Assembly (NCBI RefSeq): GCF_008831285.2
Contig: NC_045147.1
Location: 13,370,854 to 13,434,853, forward strand
Reading direction: 5' to 3'
DNA length: 64,000 nt
From: Nymphaea colorata
Taxonomy: Eukaryota; Streptophyta; Magnoliopsida; Nymphaeales; Nymphaeaceae
Part shown: positions 1 through 13,320 of the stretch, in pieces
How the letters are laid out: each line of letters begins with the position of its first letter
Numbering within the stretch: position 1 is the stretch's first letter
Program-made: the position numbers and the translations under genes
Notes under the pieces: generated by a model
What the model was told of the DNA's origin: nothing
The model's input: the letters and a program-made list of their open reading frames with translations, nothing else
Databases searched by the model: none

Positions 1-73
1 GGCGCTCTCTGCATCAACACCGTCGCCGATATAGAGGGCGAGAAGGCAAGGGGACAGAGGGCGGGTGGTGCAG

Positions 74-2209
74 ATGGGGGGAGAAGTCAAATTCCAGCTA
101 GGCCAGAACCCTTACATCAAGCTGGTGCTGCACGCCCTTAAGCACAGGGTCTCCTCCGTCAACGGCATCCTTATCGGCCGCCTCGACGACGCCTCCTCCA
201 CCGTCGACATCGTCGATGCTGTTCCTCTCTCCCACTCTCAGATCGGTCTCCTCCCCACTCTCGAGATCGCCTTAATTCAGGTTTTTCTTTCTCATTGGTT
301 ACCTAGTCCTGCCTCTGATTCTTTTTCCTTCTCGTCCTTATTTGCCTACCCAAGACTCTGCGATGTTCATTATCGGATCCTCGTTCTTCTCGTCTTTGGA
401 GTTGCCAATTTTTCTGGGTCAATCCTGATTTGATGTTCAGGCATGAAGAGGGTTTGCTTTGGTAGCTTTTTTCCTGCTCTTCTGATGGTAGTGACGAGAG
501 ATAAATTCGGTGATGGTTGTGCAGGTTGAGGAGCTTTTTTCTGCTGATGGGTTGAGTGTAGTGGGTTATTTTCATGCCAACGAGAGATACGACGACTCGG
601 AACTTGGGAAGATCGCCAAGAAGATAGGGGATCATATCTCACGTTATTTCCCACAGCCGGCTGTACTGTTGGTGGGTGCAAGCTCCAAATTGTTATTTTG
701 ATCATTAATGTCTTAATTATGAGCTTTTCTTATTTTCTTACGCCCTGTTTGGTTGGAGGGAAAGGGAGGGAAAGGGATGGAGGGAAAGGGAGGGAAAGGG
801 ATGGAGGGAAAGGGAGGGAAAGGGATGGAGGGAAAGTGTTCAAAGTGAGTCTCTCTTGTCATGTTTAATAGGTCTTTTTCCATTTCTTTTCAGCTGGATA
901 ACAAAAAATTAGAGGCATTGTGCAAAAGCATTCACCGTGAACCAGTAGTGCAGGTAAATCTAATACAGTACAATCTTTTTTTCTCTCCTCCCTGGTTGAA
1001 ACTTGGAGTCAACGTGGTGTTTGAGTTCATGTCTCATATGGTTGAAATTGTTGTTTTAGGAGATTTCTTATTCATTTGGTTGAGATCTCTTAGAGATCAA
1101 TGGGTTACATGATTTACCTTGTCGTAATTGTTAGTTCGCTAATGCATTGTCTGCATTCGAGGCATTTAGCTTCAAATAACTATGAGAGTTTTTCCAATCT
1201 ATTTGTACATCAAATTATAAACTATGAGAAGATTCATACTTTGTGGTTAAGAGGCATTATGGTTTAGAGGCTGAATTTATTTTACTTTTCTGGGCATCTT
1301 GTACAAGTAGATGCAATTTGTTTTCCTTTGTTTCTGCTTACTGACTGACTGAAGGTTCTATTTATGCCTCGTACAATGCACTTCTTTATTGGAGAAGGTA
1401 GCTGTTGTGAAGAAGCCATTTTTGTGAAGCAATCTGTCCCTTTCCCTAGGGATAGGCAGAAGTACCTTCATTAGTAAAAGAAAACCGTAACTAAAGGTCA
1501 GTTGCACCAAATAGAACATAAAACAGAATAAAGCATAAATATGAAAAAGGGGAAAAGAAAGCTAGCAAATGGTCCTCTAGTTAGCTGAAAATAACAGAAA
1601 AAGGGAAACTTCCAAGAAAGAAATGGTAAGGGTCTTCCAGCTTTTCATTTCTAATTTTGGAGGAATGATTGTCTTAGTTAGGGCTTACCATTTATGCACA
1701 CAAACCTCTTGTCAGGTTATTCCTTCCTTTAAAGCACCACTCTAGTGAAGCTGTTCTATTGTTTTTGTTACCTGCACTTCTCTTTGGATGGCTCTTGAAG
1801 CCTCTTAAGATTCTTATTAGATTCTCATGTTTTGCATTTCATATGCTCTTGTTGGTTCCTATATATATTTATATATATATTAAAGGATTCAGTTGCTTTA
1901 TTTATAACACAATGTGTCATTTGTTTCGGAGCAATTTCGTACCAAAATCTTGAAATTTTCCAGGAAAATGATTGTTTTCCTTGCATGGTTGAAAAAAGCA
2001 CTAAAAGTGTGATTTGCTGCATGGCCCAGTAATGAAGAGAAGTATTTTCTCAGTGAGCTCATTTTGCTGGCAAAATTGAGTCACACCTCCATCCCTACAA
2101 CTCTCTTTGCTGGAAAATGTTTGCCACCTTGGATTCATTACTTGTAATAACTAATAAGTAATAATCAACTGAAGACATTAACTCTAACTCTTCACCTTTC
2201 TCTTCTTTT

Positions 2210-2255
<46 letters not shown>

Positions 2256-4186
2256 GAGGAGAGGCTGTAGCCCCTTCTTCCTGGTATGGTTAGAGAACCA
2301 GGCTTCCTCTCTCTCCCTCCCTCCTGTCCAGATATGCTTTTGGAAGGATTAGTCAGGTGAATTGCAGCAATTGAGTCACATTTTATGCCCTTATATTTGT
2401 TCTTTTGGGATACATATTCATTTTCTCACACCATGTAACAAACAGTATGCCAAAACTCTTACATGGAAGTAGATTCTTGGTACTCCTCACTTTCCCTGGA
2501 TTATTTTACTTATAGGGAAAAGGAAAACTCTTTCCTTTCACTCTCCTTGAAGATAGAGAGATCAGTTAGCCAATAAACTGAAACATCATTCTTGACTATG
2601 ATGCACCTATTTTTCAACCCTATCCTTATTGAAGCTTGAAGTCCTTGTGCTTTGGGTTTTCTTCTCAGAACCACCATTTAATGAAACCATTTCCTCTTAT
2701 CATGAGAATCATTCTTCAATCAAACTGTTCACATGCCTCCACTTCTAAAAATGTAAGTGCGTTCAGTCTCCACCTTTTCATGGCGTGGGGAAGCAAGAGA
2801 TTTGCCTGTAATTTTTGTATAACCATATGCACTATCCCATTGAGTGGCATAAATCTCAAGATTAAATCTCTAAACCTCTTTGTACCTTTTGCTGTTTGAC
2901 TTCTCACTTTTTCTGTTTCCATCTTCAAGATATTTTTGCAGCATGTTTTGCTGTTCCTCTTTCCCTTCATTTAGTCAATCAACTTTTTGTTTATCAAAAG
3001 AGGAGTTGAGCGATTGATAGCAAGATCCTGGGTGAATCTCATAATTTGTACTTTTTGCATAAATGCCATAGCCATGACGCTCCTTAATTTGACATTTTGA
3101 CATGCTTATAACTTCAAAGTTTTTTTTTGTTAGAGCAGTTAGCTTCTATTCGTTACCTAAGTCATTGATTGGTTAATGGAGTATCTCGAGCATCACTGCA
3201 AATTGGTAATTTTAATGTTTATGGGTAACATCTTGGGTATGTATTGCAGAAACATTCTTTTTTATTTGTCCCAAAGAGTGAAGAAAATCAGTAACTTTTT
3301 GGACTTGCCAACACAGGAGGTGCATGTTCACCATCATCTGTTCTTGTATCTCTTGGTGTAAAACTGCCAAAGAATCCCTCCTTTCCCACCAGGAAAGAAT
3401 CCTTATAGCTTTAACCTTCCACCAATGGATGCACCTCTAGGGTGTCAAATACTAGCTGTCCTTCAATTAGGTCCACCTAGTTATGCCCACAGAGCCACTA
3501 TGGACATCAGAATTTTTTTTTTTTTTCCAGATTTTATCTATTGGGTTGATATTGCTAGTACTCCCTCAGCCATATGCTAGTGCCTTTGAGATGAAATCAG
3601 ATTTGGTAACTGAGTCCTAAGTCTTCGACTGAAGCCGGCTGTTCTCTTTGGAACATCTGAATTAGCTTAGTTTGAAATATTTTAGATAACCAGTCTAAGT
3701 CCACGATAAAATCGACGTGTGAATTGCATCTAAGAAAATCGGTGATTGCTTTTATGATTTTCTTTCTTTCTTTTGATCTAATACCTCGTTCGCAGCCTAG
3801 TTTCTCAGCAGAGTTGCATTGACCACACCTAGTTGGTACTGCATTTCCAGCCGCTAAAGGTTATTGTAATTTATGTGCTTTATGATTACCAGCTTTATAC
3901 TAAAGATGCATCAAAAGGTTGGCGACAGGCCGGAATAGATGCTAGTGTGCAACTGACTCTCAAAGAACCTTCAGCAAATACGGTATTGTCTGATTTTATT
4001 GCAACTGAAAAGTATGAAGAGATCGTAGATTTTGATGACTATCTTGATGATATCAGCAAGTATGTATAGACAACGACACTACTTCTTTGGTTATATAATC
4101 AGATTGCAACAGTCTTGGTAATACATTCTATTTTTGGTTTTCTGTTGTTGCACAGGGACTGGTTGAACCCGAGACTGTTCAAGTAG
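74..4186 (+). CDS. EMC8/9: ER membrane protein complex subunit 8/9 (EMC8/9 family), five exons
   Basis: Encodes a 203-residue homologue of EMC8/9 (UPF0172), a cytosolic-face subunit of the ER membrane complex that inserts membrane proteins. I place the exons at 74-280, 525-671, 894-953, 3893-4059 and 4156-4186. All junctions are GT-AG and keep the frame. The N-terminus contains the family pattern GQNPYIKLVLHALKH followed by VNGILIGR, an MPN-like fold without an obvious JAMM metal site, as is usual for this family. Later segments AVLLLDNKKLEAL (across the exon 2/3 joint) and DWLNPRLFK at the C-terminus also match the family. The start is the ATG at 74; the in-frame codons just before it are GTG. 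Intron 2 holds a G-rich tandem repeat and intron 3 is 2.9 kb. Convergent with the next gene. Family assignment is firm; exon ends are read by eye. Confidence 0.93.
755..836 (+). repeat. 24-bp G-rich tandem repeat in EMC8/9 intron 2
   Basis: About 3.4 copies of a 24-bp unit (GGAGGGAAAGGGAGGGAAAG plus GGAT) begin at 755, 779, 803 and 827. Each unit has four GGG runs spaced by one to three bases, which meets the usual sequence rule for a G-quadruplex on the coding strand. The preceding CCCTGTTTGGTTGG resembles the end of common plant non-autonomous DNA elements. Confidence 0.9.
2214..2252 (+). repeat. (CT)n microsatellite in EMC8/9 intron 3
   Basis: About 19 uninterrupted CT dinucleotides inside the long third intron, preceded by a less regular TCTTC-rich tract. 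No coding signal is seen in this 2.9 kb intron; the open frames in it are short and unlike known proteins. Confidence 0.9.
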
Positions 4187-4844
4187 AAACGTGGCATCCC
4201 CAATTAACGTTCTGCAGGTCCCATTGTGATGGCTGTTCTTTTTGCTGTGGTCGAGCGAATTGATGTTAATGATGTAGTGGAATTGAATTTTGAATATTGA
4301 TTTTAATTATACAGGAGAATTGAAATTTTAATATACTTTCCTAGAATTGTAAGTTTTGGTACTCTGTAGAACAAGTTTACTTGTTACCGGCTGATTTAGG
4401 AATGTCCAATTTCTCGTGGTAAGGAAAAGGGTGAACTTATATGGTTACCGAGGCTGATGCCTATTTCAATCGCTGAAGGAAAGAAAAATGACGGGGTGAA
4501 TTTAGGTAACTAAACGGTAGGCAGACTTTGTATGGGCGATGAGTATCTCAGACAACAGCCCGAAGCTAACTGGAGGAAATTTTGAAGTCACTCTGCCTTT
4601 CCAGTTTAGCTGTCTCAAAAATGTTCATCGTCTTGTCTTCAACTTATTTCGGTTCCTTATTAGCCCTCGGGAAGAAAACAGCCAGCATTGCATTAGGGGA
4701 AACGTCTGTTTTCTTGACAGAAGAAAAAAAAAAGTACAGGGCAAATTCTTGACAGAAAAATTGGCAGCCAGAGGTTTACAACAGAGGCAGGCCAACTGCT
4801 CTAGACGGGAAAAAAATACGAAAAAAACCTACTTGGCCTGCCTC
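4187..4844. other. Intergenic region between convergent genes
   Basis: This stretch of about 660 bp separates the stop codons of EMC8/9 and the PSRP1-type gene. It should contain both 3' UTRs and poly(A) sites. A 104-codon open frame on the plus strand at 4539 has no recognisable domain and I do not treat it as a gene. Confidence 0.7.
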
Positions 4845-7800
4845 TCATTCTAAAGCAACGGTCTCGTTCACTTTTTCCGTTGCCGTTGGTGCAGTCAATT
4901 TCTCATGTTTGCCATTGCCTTTTGGCAAGATTAAGCCATAGCCTCCTTCTTTTCTTTTGTAGACAATATTTATGTCTCCTGAACCAAAACCATTATTAGT
5001 ATCAATCACGTGTGCTTCATTTGTTTGCAAAAGATCATAAAAGCAATTCTTACCACTCTCCTCATTGCGGAATGCATAGAAGTCATGATCTATGTTCTCC
5101 AATTGCTGTACGGCTTCATCAACAGTCAATGGAGGCATGTCAAAATATTTAGTTCGTACAACCTGAAACAGTGTTTTATTGTAATTAGGAGATGTAAAAG
5201 GCTGCATTACTTAATCTTCTAATATAGAAAATTTCACAAGTTTTAAAGTGCTGCTAAAACGAATAAGCTGCAGTATTCCAATCGCAGTCACTAGATTTTA
5301 CTGCACAGGAAAACATAGTCTGGTGAAAAGCACTTCCCAACAATGCTATCCAGAAAGCAACCATTGATACTATCTAAGGCTGTTGCCAATCTTCTCTAAA
5401 TACTACAACTACAGTTTAGAAAACAATATGGAAAAATGGCATGCTGAGAGCTTCCTAGTGGTGTTGTGAAGCCAACGGATGCAAAAAATACTAACTAGAC
5501 AAATCCAAATATCAGAATATTAGAGGACGGGTCACAGCATATGTGCAATAAAAACAATCCAAGATACAGAATACACATGCAAAAGCATAAGTAGTAAAAT
5601 AATTTGAACAAGCTTCCGAAAGCAATTCATCGAGGAGCATCATGCACCAGTATTAAAGCCTATGAGGTTCAAGGCATCCCCTTAATGCTATGCACATTCC
5701 AGAAGCTGCAAGAACAACCTCAGAAAACCAATTTATTTACGGGACTCATGGCAAACATGGAAAACTCTAATGAAGCTGAAGACAGCAACAGAACAACATT
5801 GAAGATGGCATATCCATGACAATTGACAACTAGAAGAAAAGAACATAAAACAAAACTTCAACAGGTTGAGGAAAGAGAACCAGCAAATGAATCCAGTAGA
5901 TGCAGGTTTAATCAGGAAGCTACTTGCTAGGCATGGCATTCACAGAACATCTTTTCAAACAATGTACAAGGTATTCATTCATCTTCTTTATCAACCTATC
6001 TAAAGCCAACTACTAAGATCTCAAGAAATGAGACTTGCTTCTAGCAGGCTAGCAGCTTTGCAGATGATGAAAGCAGGAACTAAGCAACCTGGAAGAAATC
6101 ATGATGATTTGAATAAACTTCTTCTCTTCCATGGTTTACTCCAAGATGACAACCCGTAGGGATTCCTTTAGTGTGTGTATGAGAATGAGTAACGGGATGT
6201 CTGTGACACCCTGTTGAAGGCATCTTGGCTTCGACAAAGGCATCATTTTGTTGCAAAAATTTTGTCCCCCAAGATGCAACAGAAAATAACTGAAAAAGGG
6301 CTTACAATATGATTGAGTGTTGCAGACACTGGGTCTATAACAGTTCAAGGAGAAATAAAGAAGAACAATATGAACGTGGTTCAGCCTTTGGCTTACATCC
6401 ACGATCTCCACAATTTCTCTTAGAGTTGCAGAAAGTGTTTGTACAGCTGACATGGAGAGACTCAAAATACGTTTCGCAGTACTCCATCCATCCTTTTAAA
6501 CATGCCCTTATGAAGTGCATGAAAAGGGGAGGGAAGAGTCTCAGAGTCAGACAGATTGTCTTGTGCATGACACCCATTCAAACATGTCATGGCACCCTCC
6601 ACCATTTTCCTTTTGCTTCAAAGGGACGAAAAGACAGATGAAAATGGCGTCAGACATTGCAGTCTATTGCCCATCTCTGCCTTTTAAAGATGCCCTTAAC
6701 GTCAAGGTGGTGAAAAAAAAATTCAGCTGCTTGACAAATTAGCATCTGGTCTTTGTAACGCTAACAATGAAGGAAGATGCATCATGGGAACTATATAACA
6801 ACCTTACAATTCACAGGGATCTACATACACACATTTGAGGTTTATGTTACGAGGCCTATGGAATCCATTATATTTTTAAAAATGTTAGTAGGCATTAACC
6901 TTCCCATTTTATATTTTCACTGGATTTTGCATCAAAGATCAACACAGTCCAACTTTGTCAAGTATATCAGTATATGCATTGGTTCCACATAGATATTACC
7001 ATATTAGATTACCAGAGAACATGTTCCGGAATTATTTCAACACCAATGGCAGAACGAATAGTAGCAGTTGCAGTATTACAAGTCCTTACTCTCTGCAGCC
7101 ACCACAGTTTTGGCAAGGCTATCTTTGATGTCAAATTGCATTACCAGAACCATAATATGTCTTGCCTACAAAGATATATAGGATCTTGCTGGATTATCTT
7201 TGGAAGACCTAAATTCAGAAAAACACGTCTCAACAATTATCAGATATCGTCGTGGACAAAAGAAGTTAGTGATTTTCCCATATCCCCCGAAGACTTGATA
7301 TCACAACCTAAATGTAATGGTCAGACAGAGCAAATCTCAATTGGAACTGTTATAAAAGCATTATCATAATGAAGGCAGGAAGTTTTACATTCAGTCGACA
7401 TGGTAAAAAACTGTTTCACATTATGAAGAGATGAGGAAGAATCTTCAATGTTCATGAAAACCCAACTATATATTCTTGCCTAAGGGCACAGAATCCTCTT
7501 CGCCTTCGCGTTAGCGGACACCCCATAGAGACATGTACTTATAAAAGCTTTCTGTTGTACGGTTGTAACACTTCTAATAAAAGCTCATTAGTTGATACTA
7601 ATATGATCAACAGCATTCTATTTCTGCAATCCTGTTGTGCTCAGTATTTTAGTATTTAGTGACAAGCCCCTGAAGCAGTTCATCATCAGAAAATTCAATC
7701 ATATTGCCTTGCTTAAGCTCTATCGGCATCTTGCTGTAAAGTTTTACAAATAACAAAGGCAGAAATTGGAATGGAGGAAATAGCTTAAAATTGGAGAAGA

Positions 7801-8941
7801 TATTAGGCCCTGAAAACCACAACCAAATTTGTATACTTTATATTCGCCAACACTAGAGTAATATGATTCAACCATGAAATAAGCAGCAGTATAAATTGAA
7901 AGACAGCTCAACAACACCGGGTCTGAGATCGACACACGAACCTTCTCTATTATATCTTCGGTCTCCTCCTCAGCAGGAATGGGTTGCAAATCATCAGCAA
8001 CCATTTCTGGCTCGGGCTCCCGAACCTTAAGGCGGTTGAACCCTTTCATGTGTCGCCCATGATCAGAATCCTTTTCCTTGATCTTCCTCAGCTTCCTCTG
8101 TATAATTGCAGAAACTAAATCTATGCTCCCATATAACGATTCTGCGTCTTCTTCAGCTCGAACCACTCCGTGTTTTTTGGTGAACAGAGTCACCTAAGAT
8201 TCAACATTTTAAAAAAGAAAGAGAACATTCAGGGAAATCATGAAACAGATTTCCAGAAAGAAGGCCAAAAGAAAGACATCGCAACAGTTGATGGGATAAT
8301 GTGAACCTAGTGAAAGAACTAAAACAGAAAATTCAACCAAATGCCTTCAATTTCGTTACTACCTCGCATCTCCGAACTTTAGGGCCTCTTCCGAATTCGC
8401 CACCCCGAAGAGACAGCCGGACGTCGACTTCTCTAACAAGATGGCTGTGTTTCTGTACGGCCTTTCCCACCTTCTCCTCTATATATTCCTTCACAGAATC
8501 CGACAACTACACACCAAAAAGCAACAACACCGGAAAAAAATCAAAAACAAAAACACAAGTGCTTTAGAACAAACAACAGAGGAACCCAAAAAAGAAGAAC
8601 AAAAGAGGAGGCAAAAACGAGTGAGAGGCAAAATGCGAGGGCAGTACATCTAGGTTCTTTCCTTGAATGATAAGACGAACGGTGGAGAGGGACCCGTCCC
8701 AGGAAGCCATGCAGACTACCCTTCTTCCTCCACCTTTGAGCGGTGATGGTTGTGGGCAGTTGAAGGAAAGTGAGAGCTCCTTGGGATGGGCCATTGATGA
8801 AATCTTCCATGGCAGCATAGAAGAAGACAAAGAGCTGGTGTTCAGATTGGTGGCTCTGCTACTGATGAGATATCTAATCGAAGGAGCGAAACCAGAGGAG
8901 GAAGAGCAGCACTGGCTCGAAGGTAATGCAGAAATCGCCAT
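4845..8941 (-). CDS. PSRP1: Chloroplast ribosome-hibernation factor, PSRP1 / long HPF type, four exons
   Basis: Encodes a 335-residue plastid protein related to bacterial long-form hibernation-promoting factor, which binds the 30S decoding region and dimerises or silences ribosomes. Exons on the minus strand are 8941-8648, 8506-8363, 8193-7942 and 5162-4845, all joined in frame at GT-AG sites. Residues 1 to about 76 are rich in serine and low in acid, as in a transit peptide. The S30AE domain follows (about 86-195: [19 protein letters not shown], then [17 protein letters not shown] and [18 protein letters not shown]). An acidic linker leads to the C-terminal dimerisation domain from residue 231 ([29 protein letters not shown]). 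Intron 3 is 2.8 kb. Convergent with EMC8/9. The family is clear; the exact transit-peptide cleavage site is not visible. Confidence 0.94.
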
Positions 8942-9409
8942 GATGCCTTTCAGATATGAGCTTCAAGATGGTGAGTGTTGTCGTTGAGATTATGGGGGAG
9001 GGGAGAGAGAGAGAACGGTGGCTTTGAAGGAGAGGCTATTTGGATGAGGAGGGAGATGGCAGCATCCATATCTGAATTGCATTCGGTGCATGTGACAGTG
9101 TCCTGGTGAGGCCCACAAGGTGATAAATATCTGTTGTAATTATCAATTGCGGAATCCGATCTCTCTCCCCCTTCCCAATGAATCATACTTAGACCCGATA
9201 TCCGACACTACTTTAAATCAACCCGACAAGCAAAAGGTCTAACATATTGTTTTCATTTTTAAGAATCGACATAAGATCGGATCCACTTTCAGTTCTATAT
9301 AAATATTTGATTAGAGAATAGGCATTCAGTTCCTTAAAGTTTGAAAGTTTTTTTTTTTTGACAAAGTTTTCATGTTATTCTTACTCTCAATGTTTAGGGC
9401 TGCTTAATC

Positions 9410-9726
9410 GTTGTGACGCTACCATTTGCAATCTAGATGAATAATATATACAATCATTTGTAATCTAGATGAATAGTATATACATGCGTGGTTGTGATGC
9501 TACCATTTGCAATCTAGACGAATAATACATACAATCATTTGTAATCTAGATGAATAGTATATACATTCGTGGTTGTGACGCTACCATTTGCAATCTAGAT
9601 GAATAATATACACAATCATTCGTAATCTAGATGAATAGTATATACATTCGTGGTTGTGACGCTACCATTTGCAATCTAGACGAATAGTACATACAACCAT
9701 TCATAATTTAGATGAATAGTGTATAC
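9410..9726. repeat. 81-bp minisatellite, about 3.9 copies
   Basis: Copies start at 9410, 9491, 9572 and 9653, exactly 81 bp apart, each opening with GTTGTGACGCTACCATTTGC or a one-base variant. Each unit contains two similar halves (TTTGCAATCTAGATGAAT and TTTGTAATCTAGATGAAT), so it arose from an older repeat of about 40 bp. Divergence among copies is a few percent. Confidence 0.93.
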
Positions 9727-10792
9727 AGAAGAAATCAAACTGATGACATACACAACAAAGATCAAACTGATGACACGGTGTTTAAACATTAATCAACTAC
9801 ACCAGCTATGCTATACTCTTTGAAGCAAGAGGTGGGATGTGTGGAAACTGACATTAACAAGACTCGACCAAACATCCAGAAGAAGCTGCATCCATTCATG
9901 AAGGTGGTTCAGTTGGTCCTGTTTTCATCACTGACTTCAAATTTGTTGTCAACTTGGGAAGAAAACATCACACTCAATTGTGATACAGACTGGCTCAAAG
10001 CCTTTAGCCAGGTCCATTGGTGGTCCAAATGCAAACGATGTGTATGTTTGCATTTGATGTAACTGGAGATCGGCCCAGAGCACTTATCCGATTTAGATAT
10101 TTCGTTTTTAGACATCGAGTGGTTTATTCATGACAAGAAAAATGTATTTAATGCATTGAAGTTGGACCTTTTGGTTCCACGTCGAAGTTAAGAAGAGAAT
10201 TTCACATTGTTGAATTTTGATGGGGAAAAGCAATGGGAGGGATGTCAATGCATGGTTCGGATATAATATGATGTTTAATATGAATCTGACTTCATGAAAT
10301 TAGATCTAATAAGATTTTTTGTCCGACTAGTAAGTGAATGTGAATATGGTATGGCTTTTCTTACGTATTCATGGGTATGCTATTTTTATGGATATATGAA
10401 TCCAATTGCATGAGATGGTTGTCCATCAACCACACGATCTCCATCCAAACATGGCCGGAGACATCTAGTCACATCTATCATTAAACCATGTTAAAATAGT
10501 TGTTTCAATTGGAGATACTGGGAGATAGGCTCCCCTATCATTTTATCATTTTATTGCAAACGAAGAACGTGTACAAAAAGAATGGATTTTAACATTTTGG
10601 ATGTTGCCGGATGTATAAAATTTAAAATTTTGTTATTAAAAAACAGTCAATACATTGGTAGTAGCAACAATTTATGTGTGACAATGGTTTATGACGGTTT
10701 AAGCGATACTTTATAATCTTTTTGACAATGAATTATTAAATTTTAATCATCTAACAACCATACAACATGTGACAGCATTGACTTTTTCTATA

Positions 10793-11175
10793 GGGCCTGT
10801 TTGATGGGCATGATATTTCTTGTAGCACTGAAAATAAAATTCAAATTAAAAAAAAATTCCATCAAACTTCGGATTAAAAAAGTAACCATTGGGTTGTCTT
10901 TCCAATTTTTTTTGACCCCAATGGATGGAAAAAAAGATTCCAGGATGAAAAAAAGTAACAATTGGGCTGTCAAAGCATTCATTAACCCAACCATTCTCTT
11001 TTTTCATCTTTCATTCCTATCAAAACTGAAAAATTTATTTCCTGAAACATAAACCCAAAGTCCAGCAAGCACAATGGGGTTTTGAAAATCTAGATTTTGT
11101 TTCCATTTCTTCAATTCCTGAAATAAGTTTTTGGAAACTTTTTTCCAACTCCATATTTTCAATGCATCAAACCAC
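10793..11175. mobile_element. Possible non-autonomous DNA element (MITE-like) relic
   Basis: The left end GGGCCTGTTTGATG is typical of plant MITEs. The right end contains GCATCAAACC, the reverse complement of part of the left end. The interior is AT-rich with no coding potential. The terminal inverted match is short, so the boundaries are uncertain. Confidence 0.4.
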
Positions 11176-11439
11176 CTCATAAAGATACTATGCATCTATC
11201 CCGTAAAAAGTTTCCATTATGTGCATCTGCATGTGGAGGCCTCCCCTTTCTCAAGCCCTTATTATTAGTGCAAAAACTCACTATATGTACCTCTTTGCCT
11301 AACAAAAGGTAGGCAATGTGAGAGAGAGTAAACCCATCTCTAATTGTCTCTGCCCACTAGTAAGTTATTGTTGTGACACACCAGTCTCTTAAAATTTCTT
11401 CACACTTAACTCTCACAACTATTAAAATTTAATGTGCTG

Positions 11440-11481
11440 CTGATTATGTGCCAATCTAGTTTTCATACACACTAGTTTCTT

Positions 11482-11528
<47 letters not shown>

Positions 11529-11594
11529 CCTGACCAGATATAAGTATTTTTAAACTTGTGCCCCTCCAACCAATTTTTTTTGGCTCCGCCACTG
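11440..11594 (+). mobile_element. 3' end of a Tip100-like hAT non-autonomous element
   Basis: Ends in GGCTCCGCCACTG at 11582-11594, the reverse complement of the CAGTGGCGGAGCC terminus typical of Tip100-type hAT elements. Before it lie GTGCCCCTCCAACCAATTT and a TA/TG microsatellite (11487-11528). The left end is not recognisable. Confidence 0.6.
11487..11528. repeat. (TA)n(TG)n microsatellite
   Basis: About 14 TA repeats pass directly into about six TG repeats. The tract lies inside the Tip100-like relic ending at 11594. Confidence 0.9.
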
Positions 11595-12550
11595 CCTACG
11601 GGTCTCCTATTCAAAAAAAGGAAGTGGAGAAAATTATTACCTCAAGTTGGATAGAGATAGCCGTTTGCAACATGCACACAAAGGCATTCTAACTTGGATA
11701 AATAGCAATTTTTTTAAAAGGACGTTTGATTTCCCTTAATCTAAAATCCTTAGGATTCGAGAACCGTGGATTTAAGATTGGACTATCCCCCTTCTGATCT
11801 TAAATCTGACTTTCTCAATGCAAAAAGACAAAAACAAGGATTTCAAGAGTGGATCTTAGGTTTGATCTAGGATCCTTAGATTGATAAACCATGGATGCCA
11901 ATGTGGATCTTTTGCCATATCAGCAAAAATATGTCACATCAAACCTAAACTAAATGAATTTTTGCAAGAAATATCACATAATAACAGCTTTAATATTTGT
12001 CTCAATCATTAAACCGTTTCCCTTATAATCTTCTGAATATTTCCTAGAATATTCAATGAAGCACACCAAGCCCAGACTCTTAATTTGGCAAATCCTAACT
12101 TGTCTCCTACAGCATAGCATCAGTTTTTATATAAAAAAAGATTAGGAACCAAGATAACTAATCATTTATCCAATCTCCCTATAATTTTTTTTAGATTTTC
12201 AAAAATCTTTAATATGAAACTCAACTTGGTTTATGATAATGAAGTGTGACAATTAGTTAGTGTCCATTTTGATTGTCCTTTTAGGTGTGAAATGGAAGCA
12301 AGTTGTGAGCAAGTTAAATTAATTCGTCATACATAAGACCCATAGCATGGGTTTTCTTAAAATAACTCAACAAATAATATTGTACTCAGCTTCAACTTAT
12401 TGACTTGTTCTTTAAGCAATGTATATACTCGTATAGCGGTTTTAGACCTCACTCTCTTCGTTCTTAAGCTTGCAAACAAACTTCCACACAACCTGACGCA
12501 TTTTCCGTCATTTTTGTGAGTATGCTAAAAAACATTGCCATAGATCTCTT

Positions 12551-12640
12551 CAGTGGCGGAGCCACATGGTGACTGGTGTCGGCACACGAGTCTTTGATTT
12601 TTTTTTTTATCTTTAAATGAGCATCTTTAAATATTAGCTT
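12551..12640 (-). mobile_element. Terminus of a second Tip100-like hAT relic
   Basis: Starts with CAGTGGCGGAGCC (12551-12563), followed by CACATGG and a GGCACACG motif, the same order as in the other copies of this family when read on the opposite strand. The far end has decayed beyond recognition, so the end coordinate is approximate. Confidence 0.5.
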
Positions 12641-13320
12641 CCAAATCCATCTTTGCTGCCTCCATTAACAAGAGAAAAAGGTGTGGGGATATTGGTTTCC
12701 TTGTTGAAGACCTCTATAACTCGACAACTTCCTTCTTGTCACACCCTTAAAATTTAGTTTTTTATTGAGTGTTGAATGATATTTTTCATGGTTCTAACCT
12801 TTTAAAAGGCCAGAATTGAAATTGCTAGAGAATGAGTTCCGATTCGCCAAACTTGGAGTCCAAGCACAATGTGAGATCATACAAAGTTGTTGTAATGGCA
12901 TCAAAGCATGTCTTTAATACTCATACATATATACATGCACTGCACGGATATGTGTGCTTTAAGGGAAGGGAGGAGGGAAAGATTATAATACCATAAAAGT
13001 TTAATAATGTAGTATGAATTAGTTAAGTGATTAATTGTTTTGGATACTAGTTTCTAAGATTAATTTTTTTAATATGTAGCATTGGTAGAAAAAGTATGTG
13101 GCAGATGAGGCTTCCATGATACCCTTCAATTCTCGGGCTCGGGCCAGCCTGATGATAACTGGCCTGCCTATAGACAGGCTGTGTTTGGTATCAGGTACCA
13201 GCCGACGGCTCAGCCTAGTGCCCATGTTTATTCCATATAAGTAAGGAGTCATCTAAAAAGTACCAAGATTGCTTTTCAATAAATGAGGCTTTAAGACCCA
13301 TTTGTTTTTAATAAAGTCAC

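Noticed and set aside
9410-9726. CRISPR-like regularly spaced repeat
   Set aside because: The repeats are directly tandem with no unique spacers and lie in a plant nuclear genome.
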